From NCBI RefSeq assembly GCF_015223065.1, contig NZ_JADFBY010000003.1, positions 496,001-560,000 on the forward strand: DNA of 64,000 nucleotides, written 5' to 3'. Shown piece after piece: positions 8,726 to 17,051 of the stretch. A program made the translations under genes and the position numbers. The notes beneath the pieces were generated by a model. The model was given only the letters and a program-made list of their open reading frames with translations, was not told the origin of the DNA and made no database searches. Positions within the stretch are counted from its first letter, which is position 1. The number at the start of each line of letters is the position of its first letter. This DNA is from Mucilaginibacter sp. JRF. GTDB taxonomy: Bacteria; Bacteroidota; Bacteroidia; Sphingobacteriales; Sphingobacteriaceae.

Positions 8726-9902
8726 GGAACAGATACAGGAATTAGCCAAAACTATTTATGATGATGTGGTAGGCAACCGCCGCCACCTGCACGCCAACCC
8801 TGAGCTTTCATTCCATGAGGTGCAAACCTCGGCCTTTGTGGCGCGCAAGCTGGAAGAAATGGGTTTGGAGTATCATAAAATGGCTGATACCGGTTTGGTA
8901 GCCCTGATCAAAGGCGATAAACCGTCGGACAAGGTAATAGCCCTGCGTGCCGATATGGATGCACTGCCAATTGTAGAGGCTAATGATGTGCCTTATAAAT
9001 CGCAAAACCCGGGCGTTATGCACGCCTGCGGGCACGATGTGCATACCTCATCATTATTAGGTACGGCCAAAATATTAACTCAGCTAAAAAGCGAGTTTGG
9101 CGGTACTGTTAAACTGATATTTCAACCTGCCGAAGAAAAACTGCCCGGTGGTGCCAGCCTGATGATAAAAGAAGGTGTATTAGAAAACCCTAAGCCTGAT
9201 GCCGTGATCGGTCAGCACGTTATGCCGCTGATAGATGCCGGTAAGGTGGGCTTTAGGGCAGGAAAATACATGGCCAGTACCGATGAGTTGTACGTTACCG
9301 TAAAGGGTAAGGGCGGCCACGGCGCGCAACCGCAACAAAACATTGACCCGGTGATCATCACCGCGCATATATTAACCGCCTTGCAGCAGGTTATCAGTCG
9401 CTTTGCTGACCCAAAAAGTCCGTCGGTATTATCGTTCGGTAAGGTTATCGCTAACGGCGCTACCAATGTTATACCTAACGAGGTTTACCTGGAGGGCACC
9501 TTCCGTACTATGGATGAGGCCTGGCGCCAGGAAGCACACAAGCGCATGAAAAAAATGGCCGAAGGCATTGCCGAAAGCATGGGTGGCAGCTGCGAATTCA
9601 ACATTATGAAAGGTTATCCATTCCTGATCAACGAAGAAAAGCTGACCAACAATGCCCGCTCGCACGCCGAAGATTACCTGGGCAAAGAGAACGTGCTCGA
9701 CTTGGATATATGGATGGCTGCCGAAGATTTTGCTTATTACTCGCAGGTTGCCAACAGCTGTTTTTACCGCCTGGGTACCCGTAACGAGGAGCGTGGTATT
9801 ACCTCATCAGTACATACCCCAACTTTTGATGTGGATGAAACCTCCCTGCAAACCAGCACCGGCCTGATGGCTTACCTGGCAGTTAAGCAGTTGGGTAATT
9901 AA
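8718..9902 (+). CDS. M20-family amidohydrolase (N-acyl-amino-acid / hippurate hydrolase type)
   Basis: 394 residues. A zinc peptidase-like hydrolase of the M20D branch: HACGHDVHTSSLLG near residue 100 (metal ligands C and H), EEKLPGGASLMIKEG near 138 (catalytic and metal-binding Glu), the dimerisation domain with GKGGHGAQPQQNIDPV near 195-210, and a C-terminal metal ligand in MAAEDFAYY. Family members cleave the acyl group from N-acyl amino acids; indole-amino-acid, hippurate and diaminopimelate derivatives are known substrates, and the substrate here cannot be told. No signal peptide, so cytoplasmic. It overlaps the SPOR gene by 8 bp. Confidence 0.9.
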   Translation: MIKEQIQELAKTIYDDVVGNRRHLHANPELSFHEVQTSAFVARKLEEMGLEYHKMADTGLVALIKGDKPSDKVIALRADMDALPIVEANDVPYKSQNPGVMHACGHDVHTSSLLGTAKILTQLKSEFGGTVKLIFQPAEEKLPGGASLMIKEGVLENPKPDAVIGQHVMPLIDAGKVGFRAGKYMASTDELYVTVKGKGGHGAQPQQNIDPVIITAHILTALQQVISRFADPKSPSVLSFGKVIANGATNVIPNEVYLEGTFRTMDEAWRQEAHKRMKKMAEGIAESMGGSCEFNIMKGYPFLINEEKLTNNARSHAEDYLGKENVLDLDIWMAAEDFAYYSQVANSCFYRLGTRNEERGITSSVHTPTFDVDETSLQTSTGLMAYLAVKQLGN

Positions 9903-9911
9903 TATTAAATT

Positions 9912-10334
9912 ATGATGATTAGGGCGCTGATATTTATTATGCTGATATTAAGTATCAGCGCTAAAGCTCAGTACAGTGTATCATTTCTAAATAAAATAAA
10001 GCAAACCGACCGAATTGAGGTACATTATCTCAAGCTAAAAAAACCTGTAGTTTACAAAACCACGGATTCCGGACATCTTCTATTTTTTAAGGAGCAGATA
10101 ATTAAAGCAAAAAGCAACCCAAACTTAAAATGCGATAGTGCCGCAGAGATACGGTACTTTAGAAAGGGAATTCAAATATTTAAAGCGTATTTCTCTTCAC
10201 GTTCAACCGGTGGTCATGCTGGTTCGGTTGTTGCGTTCTCTACAGATAACTCAAATATTGTAACTCTTTCTGCCTATAACGTAGGGATGATCATTGATGA
10301 AGTGTATTATCAAAATACTAAACAGAACAAATAA
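9912..10334 (+). CDS. Secreted protein of unknown function
   Basis: 140 residues. An N-terminal signal peptide (about 1-19, IFIMLILSISAKAQ) is clear; the mature part has no motif I recognise, alternating beta-prone segments and a middle cysteine (KCDSAAEIRYF). It is more A+T rich than its neighbours. It starts 9 bp after the amidohydrolase and ends 15 bp before the next secreted protein, so it may be in the same transcript. Function unknown; likely periplasmic or outer-membrane associated. Confidence 0.7.
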   Translation: MMIRALIFIMLILSISAKAQYSVSFLNKIKQTDRIEVHYLKLKKPVVYKTTDSGHLLFFKEQIIKAKSNPNLKCDSAAEIRYFRKGIQIFKAYFSSRSTGGHAGSVVAFSTDNSNIVTLSAYNVGMIIDEVYYQNTKQNK

Positions 10335-10349
10335 TCTGTTAATTTGAAT

Positions 10350-11282
10350 ATGACAATCAAAGGATCGGTTACTTTATTTCTAATATTCATATCATCCTTT
10401 GCAAGCGCACAACAAATCACCCGCTACGATCCGGATACGATAAAAACCATCGTGCTTGATTCTGTCATCAATATCAACTCGCATAAACTCAATGTGCAGG
10501 ATTTTATTGATGCCGTAACCAGTGATACCAGTTTCTACAAGGCTTTCCAGAGCATGCGTCAGTACAGCTACACGGCCGAGAACAGCATTTATACTTACGA
10601 TAAAAAGGACAGGGTAAATGGCCGCATATATCGTAAAATGAATTATAGTCGTGTTAACGACAGGCCTAATACCCGATACATCGCCAAAAGCGATAGCGGC
10701 AAGGTGTATAAAAAAAATGGCAGGTATGAGCTGTACACGGTGGAGATGTTCGATTATCTTTTCGCCAACACCTACAACAAACCATTGGCCGCACCGCCAA
10801 ACTCAAAAGGTGATGGCAGCAAGAATGCATCTTACAAGGATAAACTTAAAACACTTATCTTTCGGCCGGGTACAAAGGTTAGCGGCATTCCGTTCATCAG
10901 CGGTAAAACAGAGATATTCTCGCCCGAGTTGAAGCAGTTTTATTATTACCAGTTCGCGCGGGGTACTTACCTGGATAGTATACCGGTGTACCGTTTCAAG
11001 GTGATCCGCAAGCCAAGCACTGCCCCCGGCGATGTAATGATCAACGAGATGACCACCATATTTGATACCCGCACTTTCCAGATATTGGGGCGCTTTATTG
11101 ATATGAGCTTTAGTAACATGTTTGTGAGCTTTAATGTGCGCATGAATATCGAGATGAATAACTTTAATGGCGAACTTTTGCCTGTAAAAGTTAGCTACCA
11201 GGGCAACTGGGATGTACCCCTGCATAAAGAGGAACGCGCCAGCGTTTTGATAACCCATACCGGATACCGCCCCAACAATTAA
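10350..11282 (+). CDS. Secreted protein of unknown function
   Basis: 310 residues from the ATG at 10350; an in-frame TTG six bases earlier is a less likely start. Residues 1-21 (ending SFASAQ) form a signal peptide. The mature part is rich in Tyr and Lys and beta-prone, with no catalytic motif I can name. Strong codon and composition match with the surrounding genes argues that it is real. It probably ends the run that starts at 8276. Nothing in the sequence decides a function. Confidence 0.75.
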   Translation: MTIKGSVTLFLIFISSFASAQQITRYDPDTIKTIVLDSVININSHKLNVQDFIDAVTSDTSFYKAFQSMRQYSYTAENSIYTYDKKDRVNGRIYRKMNYSRVNDRPNTRYIAKSDSGKVYKKNGRYELYTVEMFDYLFANTYNKPLAAPPNSKGDGSKNASYKDKLKTLIFRPGTKVSGIPFISGKTEIFSPELKQFYYYQFARGTYLDSIPVYRFKVIRKPSTAPGDVMINEMTTIFDTRTFQILGRFIDMSFSNMFVSFNVRMNIEMNNFNGELLPVKVSYQGNWDVPLHKEERASVLITHTGYRPNN

Positions 11283-11377
11283 AGCGCTTAAACACAGCAC
11301 AACAAGGCTTTTTTTGTTGATAAAATAATAATTGTGGAAATTTTTAAAATCTGTTTTTAAATAACAGAAATAATGCC

Positions 11378-11385
11378 TATACTTG
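11378..11385 (+). promoter_or_regulatory. -7 box for rplS
   Basis: TATACTTG, one mismatch to TAnnTTTG. It places the transcript start near 11390, which is exactly where a perfect hairpin begins. Confidence 0.4.
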
Positions 11386-11389
11386 CAAT

Positions 11390-11414
11390 CCAATTTTTAC
11401 GGGCTAAAAATTGG
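11390..11414 (+). promoter_or_regulatory. Hairpin in the rplS leader, candidate L19 autoregulatory site
   Basis: CCAATTTTT (11390-11398) and AAAAATTGG (11406-11414) form perfect 9-bp arms around a 7-base loop. A second GGCTAAAAAT copy lies at 11422-11431 just before the ATG, so an alternative pairing of CCAATTTTT with it could hide or expose the start. The structure sits at the predicted 5' end of the mRNA. Leader control by the encoded r-protein is inference. Confidence 0.5.
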
Positions 11415-11432
11415 ATTTAAAGGCTAAAAATC

Positions 11433-11780
11433 ATGGATTTAGTAAAATTTGTAGAAGAGCAATCAGTAGTAAAAAAACAAGTTCCTGCATTTAAAGCAGG
11501 TGATACTGTTACTGTGCATTATAAAATAAGGGAAGGTAACAAAGAGCGTATTCAGCTTTACCAGGGTGTGGTTATTCAACGTAACAGTGTTGGTGTTTCT
11601 GAAACTTTTACTGTACGTAAAGTATCAAACGGTATTGGTGTTGAGCGTATATTCCCGATCAACTCGCCAAACATTGAAAAAGTAGATGTAAACAGCTACG
11701 GTAAAGTACGTCGTGCTAAATTATTCTACCTGCGCGCGCTTACCGGTAAAGCTGCACGTATCAAATCAAAACGCGTTTAA
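11433..11780 (+). CDS. rplS: 50S ribosomal protein L19 (bL19)
   Basis: 115 residues, normal length. Family-defining parts are present: [29 protein letters not shown] and [16 protein letters not shown], then the basic [21 protein letters not shown]. bL19 sits at the 30S-50S interface. It is a single-gene unit here, with its own -7 box and hairpin leader upstream and a strong terminator downstream, not the rpsP-rimM-trmD-rplS arrangement of proteobacteria. Confidence 0.98.
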   Translation: MDLVKFVEEQSVVKKQVPAFKAGDTVTVHYKIREGNKERIQLYQGVVIQRNSVGVSETFTVRKVSNGIGVERIFPINSPNIEKVDVNSYGKVRRAKLFYLRALTGKAARIKSKRV

Positions 11781-11809
11781 TTTTCGCCTCCGGGCAAAAT
11801 CATATAAAG

Positions 11810-11842
11810 CCTTTCTGCATGTACAATTGCGGAAAGGTTTTT
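11810..11842 (+). terminator. Rho-independent terminator after rplS
   Basis: Stem CCTTTCTGC (11810-11818) with GCGGAAAGG (11829-11837), one G:T pair, followed by a T-rich run. Confidence 0.75.
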
Positions 11843-11869
11843 CTATTTTAGTGTTTTTACTAATGCATT

Positions 11870-12280
11870 ATGCCTAAAGTACCGCTAAAATATCTGAACC
11901 GTAAGGAAGAAATATTCCGCAACTACCTGCACGAGATAGATAAGCATATTGATGATGTGCTTGAAGGCCGTGTTGAGGAGATGTTTGAGCTGCGCGATCT
12001 GGCGGCTTTGCTGTTTATACACCCCACCCACTTAAGCAATGTTATAAAGCAGCATACCGGCTTGCACCCTTGTTATTTTTACGAAGAAAAACTGATAGCC
12101 GTAGCCAAAAATATGCTGGCCGATCCGGAGCTTTCTATTGCCGATGTTGCCCGTAAACTAACTTACGATCCATCAAACTTTACCAAGTGGTTCAAATTTT
12201 TTGAGCACGTTACCCCATCTCAATACCGCAAACAGCTGTACGAGCAAACTTTTGCCGAAATGCAGGCGACCGCCGGCTAA
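11870..12280 (+). CDS. AraC-type transcriptional regulator, DNA-binding domain only
   Basis: 136 residues, about the size of an AraC DNA-binding domain with a short helical N-terminus and no cupin sensor. First helix-turn-helix: FELRDLAALLFIHPTHLSNVIKQHTG; second: LSIADVARKLTYDPSNFTKWFKFFEHVTPSQYRK, with the family's conserved ADVARKL...F..WFK..TPSQYR. Lack of a sensor domain suggests control by abundance or by a partner. Next to it lie a DUF885 lipoprotein and, 1.4 kb downstream, an SDR gene whose upstream region has a 21-bp-phased direct repeat of the kind AraC proteins use; a link is plausible but not shown. Confidence 0.88.
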   Translation: MPKVPLKYLNRKEEIFRNYLHEIDKHIDDVLEGRVEEMFELRDLAALLFIHPTHLSNVIKQHTGLHPCYFYEEKLIAVAKNMLADPELSIADVARKLTYDPSNFTKWFKFFEHVTPSQYRKQLYEQTFAEMQATAG

Positions 12281-12293
12281 TAAAAGATTTCCC

Positions 12294-13598
12294 TTATTTC
12301 TTTACCAGATCGGCAGGGTTAACCTCATGGCTCAATAACTGCCCGAACAATTCCCAGCGCTTAGCAGGGTTTTTGGCCGTGCCGCCGTTGCGTTCAATGT
12401 GGTTCTTCACCAAATCCTGCCCGTAGTTGTAATTGATAACATAGCTGCGGTATTTTTTAATGAACTTAACAGATTTATTAGCCGTTTCATCATCCATTAA
12501 ACAATACTTGCGCAGCCATTGCTGAGCTTTGCTGTCGCTCATTTCATCACTTAATATGCCACGGGCGGCTTCGTTACGGGCATAGTTCAGTTTACCGCGT
12601 ATGGCCAGGGCTTTAAAATATATGTCGACATCGGCGGTGTCCAAACCGGCAAGGGGCAGCAGTACGCCACGGGTAAATACCACTTTATCATCTCCCGGAA
12701 AAGCCACTTCAATACCATAATTAGCGCTACCCTCGGCAATTAGTGATTGCGGACTGAACAGTGGATACAGCGATATCTCCACCCAACCTTTATCCTTATA
12801 CAAATTCTTTTCGAGCAGCATATTGTACACATGATGCCCCGGGTAGCTTTCGTGGCTGCCTACATCAATGGCGCGGTCAATATAAATATCCAGGTCGGTA
12901 TTGATCTGTACATCGCTATGGTATTTGCCCTTGTACCAATTATAGCCCGACCATGGCTTGTTCTTCACATAATCCAGAGTAAAAGTTTCGCCAGCCGGTA
13001 ATTTATAGTGAGCCATCGTACGCTTACGGGCTTCGGCAATGGCGGTTTTCATCACAATATCCACCTTATCCTTCGGGATGATGAATTTTTTAGCAAGGCG
13101 CTGAAAGCGGTTGCTTACACTACCACTGCCGGGTAAAATGCTATCCAACTCATCCAGTTGGGTTTTATAGTAATCCTCATCGTAAGTTGGCGCAGTTACG
13201 CCAAACAGTTGTTTTGATTCCTCATCAAAAGGCAAATAATCGCCGGAGAAAATACGGATACGCTCGCCGAATGCGATAAGCTGGTTGTACATCCAATCGG
13301 CACGCATACGGTTTGAGTCGACCACGGCGCCGCGCGATACATCTTTCAGATCGTTCATTAATATGTTGACAGCAGCCAGCAAGCTATCTTTCGGGAAGGT
13401 TTCTTCAGGTTCTTTTGCTGATTTCAACGAATCCGGACCATAATAGGCATCTACAAAATCCTCATCGTACTGGCCAATGTTAAGGCCAAGTTTTACGTAA
13501 CGGGCGGCAAGCTGATTGAGTTTTGCATTTTCCTGCTTTTCACCTTGTGAACACGAGAGCATAAACAGAACAGGTATTACGATCAAAAATTTTTTCAT
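12294..13598 (-). CDS. DUF885 family lipoprotein, putative metallopeptidase
   Basis: 434 residues from the ATG at 13598. I prefer this start because it puts a lipoprotein signal (KKFLIVIPVLFMLSC, lipid-modified Cys16) at the N-terminus; an upstream in-frame start would bury it. The conserved motif HESYPGHHVYN near residue 246 is the HExxxGHH signature of DUF885, thought to bind zinc, with EGSANYGIEV about 40 residues later as a further conserved glutamate block. A peptidase role is inferred from the motif. It should be anchored in the envelope. It is transcribed against the AraC gene and divergent from the SDR gene. Confidence 0.85.
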   Translation of the reverse strand: MKKFLIVIPVLFMLSCSQGEKQENAKLNQLAARYVKLGLNIGQYDEDFVDAYYGPDSLKSAKEPEETFPKDSLLAAVNILMNDLKDVSRGAVVDSNRMRADWMYNQLIAFGERIRIFSGDYLPFDEESKQLFGVTAPTYDEDYYKTQLDELDSILPGSGSVSNRFQRLAKKFIIPKDKVDIVMKTAIAEARKRTMAHYKLPAGETFTLDYVKNKPWSGYNWYKGKYHSDVQINTDLDIYIDRAIDVGSHESYPGHHVYNMLLEKNLYKDKGWVEISLYPLFSPQSLIAEGSANYGIEVAFPGDDKVVFTRGVLLPLAGLDTADVDIYFKALAIRGKLNYARNEAARGILSDEMSDSKAQQWLRKYCLMDDETANKSVKFIKKYRSYVINYNYGQDLVKNHIERNGGTAKNPAKRWELFGQLLSHEVNPADLVKK

Positions 13599-13640
13599 AG
13601 ATGTTGCTAAAGCCAAATAAAGCGGCAAAGATGTTAAAAA

Positions 13641-13679
13641 ACTGAAACAGTCACCATTTAAACTGAAACTATCACCATT
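13641..13679. promoter_or_regulatory. Two direct repeats phased by 21 bp, candidate operator
   Basis: ACTGAAACAGTCACCATT (13641-13658) and ACTGAAACTATCACCATT (13662-13679) match at 16 of 18 positions and start 21 bp apart, two helical turns. They lie between the divergent DUF885 and SDR genes, about 60 bp before the SDR start. Paired direct half-sites 21 bp apart are the layout used by AraC-family proteins. Confidence 0.6.
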
Positions 13680-13739
13680 ATTAAGAACACACAAACAGGC
13701 ACTTTTGTATTAGTAATTAGTAAAAAAACTATCAACAAA

Positions 13740-14501
13740 ATGGAAAAGACCAATAAAATAGCCCTTGTAACCGGCGGAAGCCGTGGTTTGGGCCGTAATA
13801 CAGCGTTAAAATTAGCGCAGGATGGGCACCATGTGGTGCTTACTTACCACAGCCGTAAGGATGAAGCCGAACAGGTAGCCACCGAAGTGGAAGCTTTTGG
13901 CGTTGGCGCGGTAGTGTTACAGCTTGATGCCGGTAACACCAAAAGCTTTGATGCATTTAAAACTGAGTTGGTTGAAAAGGTGAAAGCCAAATTTGGTGTG
14001 GAGCAGATCAACTTTTTGATCAATAACGGGGGCATTGAATCGTACGCGTTGTTTGCTGATGCTACCGAGGAGGCTTTTGATAACCTGATGAACGTGCACT
14101 TTAAAGGCGTTTACTTTTTAACCCAAAAGCTGCTGCCTGTTTTGGCTGATGGCGGCAGGATAGTAAACTTTTCGACCGGCTTGGCAAGGTTTGTAACGCC
14201 GGGTTATTCGGCCTATTCATCAATGAAGGCAGCTATTGATAACCTTACCCGCTATATGGCCAAAGAGCTTGGCGGCCGTAATATTACCGCCAATACCGTA
14301 GCGCCGGGCCCTATTGAAACAGATTTTACCAAGAAAACTTTTGAGCGCCCGGGCACAAAAGACTACCTGGTATCGCAAACCTCATTAGGCCGTGTTGGTC
14401 AGCCCGATGACATTGGCGGCATTGTTGCTTTTTTATGTAGCGACAGGGCAGCATGGATAACCGCGCAACGCATCGAGGCATCAGGCGGTTTATTTATTTA
14501 A
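13740..14501 (+). CDS. SDR family NAD(P)-dependent oxidoreductase
   Basis: 253 residues, a classical short-chain dehydrogenase. Cofactor motif TGGSRGLG at 11-18, structural NNGG at 95-98, catalytic Ser145 in VNFSTG, and the Y159xxxK163 pair in SAYSSMKAA. The basic residue in TYHSRK after strand 2 favours NADP(H). The C-terminus (RIEASGGLFI) is of the usual type. Substrate cannot be inferred. An operator-like direct repeat lies just upstream, and a strong terminator follows, so it is a regulated single-gene unit. Confidence 0.9.
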   Translation: MEKTNKIALVTGGSRGLGRNTALKLAQDGHHVVLTYHSRKDEAEQVATEVEAFGVGAVVLQLDAGNTKSFDAFKTELVEKVKAKFGVEQINFLINNGGIESYALFADATEEAFDNLMNVHFKGVYFLTQKLLPVLADGGRIVNFSTGLARFVTPGYSAYSSMKAAIDNLTRYMAKELGGRNITANTVAPGPIETDFTKKTFERPGTKDYLVSQTSLGRVGQPDDIGGIVAFLCSDRAAWITAQRIEASGGLFI

Positions 14502-14515
14502 GCTATCGCGATAGC
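14502..14515. repeat. 14-bp perfect palindrome after the SDR gene
   Basis: GCTATCGCGATAGC, directly after the SDR stop codon and before the terminator. Possible protein-binding site or a small repeat core. Confidence 0.4.
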
Positions 14516-14533
14516 GGATCAATGTATATACCC

Positions 14534-14567
14534 AAAAGCTCACCTGTTTTCAGGTGAGCTTTTTTTG
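14534..14567 (+). terminator. Rho-independent terminator after the SDR gene
   Basis: Perfect 13-bp stem: AAAAGCTCACCTG (14534-14546), loop TTTT, CAGGTGAGCTTTT (14551-14563), then a T run. Confidence 0.9.
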
Positions 14568-14598
14568 TTAAAATAAATTTGCAGGAGTTATGAATATT

Positions 14599-14625
14599 CA
14601 TTTACTTTGAAAATAAAAGTACTTT
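14599..14625 (+). promoter_or_regulatory. 27-bp promoter/operator, copy 1 (membrane protein-HTH operon)
   Basis: The 27 bases are identical to 15574-15600. They contain a promoter-like TTTACTTTG, then a 10-bp palindrome AAAGTACTTT (14616-14625). The GTG start of the next gene follows 3 bases later. Identity at two control points of one cluster that encodes a winged-helix regulator points to its operator. Confidence 0.65.
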
Positions 14626-14628
14626 CCA

Positions 14629-15261
14629 GTGAAAGAAAAGGAATTGCATGATGAACTGACCTCCATACGGAGTTTGATGGAGCGCTCATCAAAATTTATA
14701 TCGCTAAGCGGCCTGTCGGGTATAATGGCGGGGGTGTATGCCTTAATAGGTGCATTTGTAGCCTACCAAATAGTATATACCCGCAACGGTTTTTTCTACA
14801 CCCGCGATTATGTAATAGCTAATGTAGATGATAACCGTGGTGTATTGTATACACTTATAGTTATTGCGTTGGCAGTGCTGGTGCTTTCGTTAGCTACAGG
14901 CGCCATACTAACCAAGCGCAAGGCCAAACGCAAAGGGCAGCAGGCCTGGGGCAAAAGTAGCCGCAACCTGTTATTTCACCTGGCTATACCTTTAATAACC
15001 GGCGGATTGCTGTGCATTATATTTATTACGCGTGGTTATGTGGGTATTGTGGCCCCTGCAACACTAATATTTTACGGATTGGCTTTAGTTAGCGCGAGTA
15101 ATTATACTTTTGGCGACGTAAAATACCTGGGTATGCTTGAAATAGCCTTGGGTTTGGTTGCCGCCTTGCTGCCGGGTTATGGTTTGCTGTTTTGGGCGGT
15201 AGGTTTTGGCGTGCTGCATATTATTTATGGCAGCATAATGTATTTTAAATATGACGGGTAA
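14629..15261 (+). CDS. Polytopic membrane protein of unknown function, partner of the HTH regulator
   Basis: 210 residues, GTG start. A short cytoplasmic N-terminus (KEKELHDELTSIRSLMERSSKF) is followed by about six membrane segments (near 24-48, 65-88, 108-128, 133-150, 163-180, 182-200). No catalytic motif is visible. Its end overlaps the start of the winged-helix regulator by 11 bp, so translation is coupled. The pair membrane protein plus HTH_34-type regulator, next to CreD, recurs in Bacteroidota as far as I know; the membrane protein may sense or transmit an envelope signal, which is inference. Confidence 0.75.
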   Translation: MKEKELHDELTSIRSLMERSSKFISLSGLSGIMAGVYALIGAFVAYQIVYTRNGFFYTRDYVIANVDDNRGVLYTLIVIALAVLVLSLATGAILTKRKAKRKGQQAWGKSSRNLLFHLAIPLITGGLLCIIFITRGYVGIVAPATLIFYGLALVSASNYTFGDVKYLGMLEIALGLVAALLPGYGLLFWAVGFGVLHIIYGSIMYFKYDG

Positions 15262-15562
15262 TAATCCTTTCGAAAAGCTTGACAAGGCTTTTGAGAACCG
15301 TGTAAGGCTACAGATAATGAGCGTGTTGATGGCTAACGAACGTTACGACTTCAACTCACTTAAAGAGCTGCTGGGCATTACCGACGGTAACCTGGCATCG
15401 CACCTTAAAGCTTTGGAGAAAGACGAATATATATTAGTGAACAAAACCTTTGTTGGCCGTAAACCCAATACCAATTACGAAGCCACTAAAAAAGGCAAAC
15501 AGGCTTTTGAACAACACCTTAACGCGCTCGAGCAATTAATCAGGCTGCAAAAGGGGATATAA
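15251..15562 (+). CDS. Winged-helix transcriptional regulator (HTH_34 / ArsR-like)
   Basis: 103 residues. One winged-helix domain: FENRVRLQIMSVLMANERYDFNSLKELLGITDGNLASHLKALEKDEYILVNKTFVGRKPNTNYEATKKG, in pieces typical of the HTH_34 family (recognition helix GNLASHLKALE, wing GRKPNTNY). No metal-binding cysteines, so not a metal-sensing ArsR. It overlaps the upstream membrane-protein gene by 11 bp and lies 53 bp before creD. The identical 27-bp sites before both units are its likely autoregulatory and target operators. Confidence 0.9.
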   Translation: MTGNNPFEKLDKAFENRVRLQIMSVLMANERYDFNSLKELLGITDGNLASHLKALEKDEYILVNKTFVGRKPNTNYEATKKGKQAFEQHLNALEQLIRLQKGI

Positions 15563-15573
15563 TTTTTTTTGTG

Positions 15574-15600
15574 CATTTACTTTGAAAATAAAAGTACTTT
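15574..15600 (+). promoter_or_regulatory. 27-bp promoter/operator, copy 2 (creD)
   Basis: Identical at all 27 positions to 14599-14625. Here the palindrome extends to 12 bp, AAAAGTACTTTT (15590-15601). creD starts 15 bases after the repeat. Confidence 0.65.
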
Positions 15601-15615
15601 TTAATAAATAATATC

Positions 15616-16959
15616 ATGAACTCAGACAACCAATCACCCATGCCAACGTGGCAAAAATTTTCGAGTACCATTAAGGCCGTCATTATAGGCGGGCTTACAC
15701 TGGCGCTGCTTATCCCGTCTATCTTTGTACAAAACCTGATTGATGAACGTCAAAACCGCAATCAACAAGTATTGGAAGATATATCAAACCAATGGTCGGG
15801 CAGCCAGCTCATAAATGGCCCGGTGCTGGTGATCCCTTATCGCTCCTTCGAAAAATATGTAGATACCTCCAAACATGTTAATGTGCGTGAAACTATCGGT
15901 AAACTATATGTATTGCCCGAGCATTTGAAGTATAAAGCCAGCACAAGATCGGAAAAACGCCATAAGGGCATATTTTATGCCGCCGTATATAATGCCGATA
16001 TAAACGTGAACGGCGACTTTGGCAAGATAGACCTTACCGGTATGCAGATATCGCCAACGCAACTATTGCCCGAACGCGCTTATTTACTTTTTGGCTTAAG
16101 CGATACCAAAGGATTGAAAAGCCTGCCCGAGATAAACATTGGCGGACAAAAAACTACTACCCGCCCGGCTTTTAACGATACCCTTTTTGAAAACACCATG
16201 CAGGCGGCCTTTAACGCTACCGGGCTATTAGAAAAAAGCGGCCAGTTCAACTATACCCTGCAAATAAAAGGCAGTAACGAGCTCCGCTTTTTGCCATTAG
16301 GAAAGGCAACTACAGCGGAAGTTTCAGGCAACTGGACATCACCATCCTTTGATGGTTCGGTATCGGCCGATAATCATAAAGTTGATACCAGCGGCTTCAC
16401 CGCAAAGTGGCATACATTAAACCTGGGGCAAACATTCCCGCAGCAATGGGTGAATGTTGATAACATATTCGGTAACAAAGAGAAAGTAAGCGAGTCATCA
16501 TTCGGTGTAAAAATGATCATCCCGGTTGATGATTATCAAAAAACCATGCGCACCAGCAAGTACGCCATCCTTATAATACTGTTAACATTTGTAGCATTAT
16601 TCCTTACCGAAATTATTACCCGCACGTCCATCCACACCTTTAACTATCTGCTGGTTGGCGCGGCCATGGTGGTGTTCTATATACTGCTGCTATCATTTGC
16701 CGAGCAGGTGGGCTTCAATATTTCGTATGCTATAGCGGCAGTGGCTACCGTGGGGCTGATATCCTGGTTTATTGCATCATTGCTTAAAAACGGTAAGGTA
16801 GCCGGTTTGCTCACCTTTATACTCAGTGTATTCTATGTATTTGTTTTCGTGATCATTCAGCTGGAAGATCTGGCCTTGCTGGTTGGCAGTGTCACGCTGT
16901 TCGCTATTATCGCTATACTCATGTACTTCTCGCGCAAAATAAACTGGGATAACCAGTAA
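15616..16959 (+). CDS. creD: Cell envelope integrity / inner membrane protein CreD
   Basis: 447 residues with CreD architecture: one N-terminal membrane segment (about 16-36), a large periplasmic domain (about 40-315), then five or six membrane segments to the C-terminus (FYILLLSFAEQVGFNISYAIAA is part of one conserved region). CreD is induced by the CreBC system in E. coli and linked to envelope stress and beta-lactam response; no CreBC is seen here and control seems to be by the adjacent winged-helix regulator. The biochemical role is not known in any organism as far as I recall. Confidence 0.9.
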   Translation: MNSDNQSPMPTWQKFSSTIKAVIIGGLTLALLIPSIFVQNLIDERQNRNQQVLEDISNQWSGSQLINGPVLVIPYRSFEKYVDTSKHVNVRETIGKLYVLPEHLKYKASTRSEKRHKGIFYAAVYNADINVNGDFGKIDLTGMQISPTQLLPERAYLLFGLSDTKGLKSLPEINIGGQKTTTRPAFNDTLFENTMQAAFNATGLLEKSGQFNYTLQIKGSNELRFLPLGKATTAEVSGNWTSPSFDGSVSADNHKVDTSGFTAKWHTLNLGQTFPQQWVNVDNIFGNKEKVSESSFGVKMIIPVDDYQKTMRTSKYAILIILLTFVALFLTEIITRTSIHTFNYLLVGAAMVVFYILLLSFAEQVGFNISYAIAAVATVGLISWFIASLLKNGKVAGLLTFILSVFYVFVFVIIQLEDLALLVGSVTLFAIIAILMYFSRKINWDNQ

Positions 16960-16988
16960 AAATACCTCAACCTAACCTTATCGCAACG

Positions 16989-17015
16989 GCCCGGCGGCAA
17001 TGGTCGCCGGGCTTT
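16989..17015 (+). terminator. Probable terminator after creD
   Basis: GC-rich stem GCCCGGCG (16989-16996) with CGCCGGGC (17005-17012), followed by a short T run only. Confidence 0.55.
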
Positions 17016-17051
17016 ACAAACCAAACCATTCATCCTTTAAAACATAACAAT

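Noticed and set aside
10803..11393. 196-codon minus-strand frame
   Set aside because: It lies opposite a secreted protein with a good signal peptide and runs into the rplS promoter region; it has no start context or protein features of its own.
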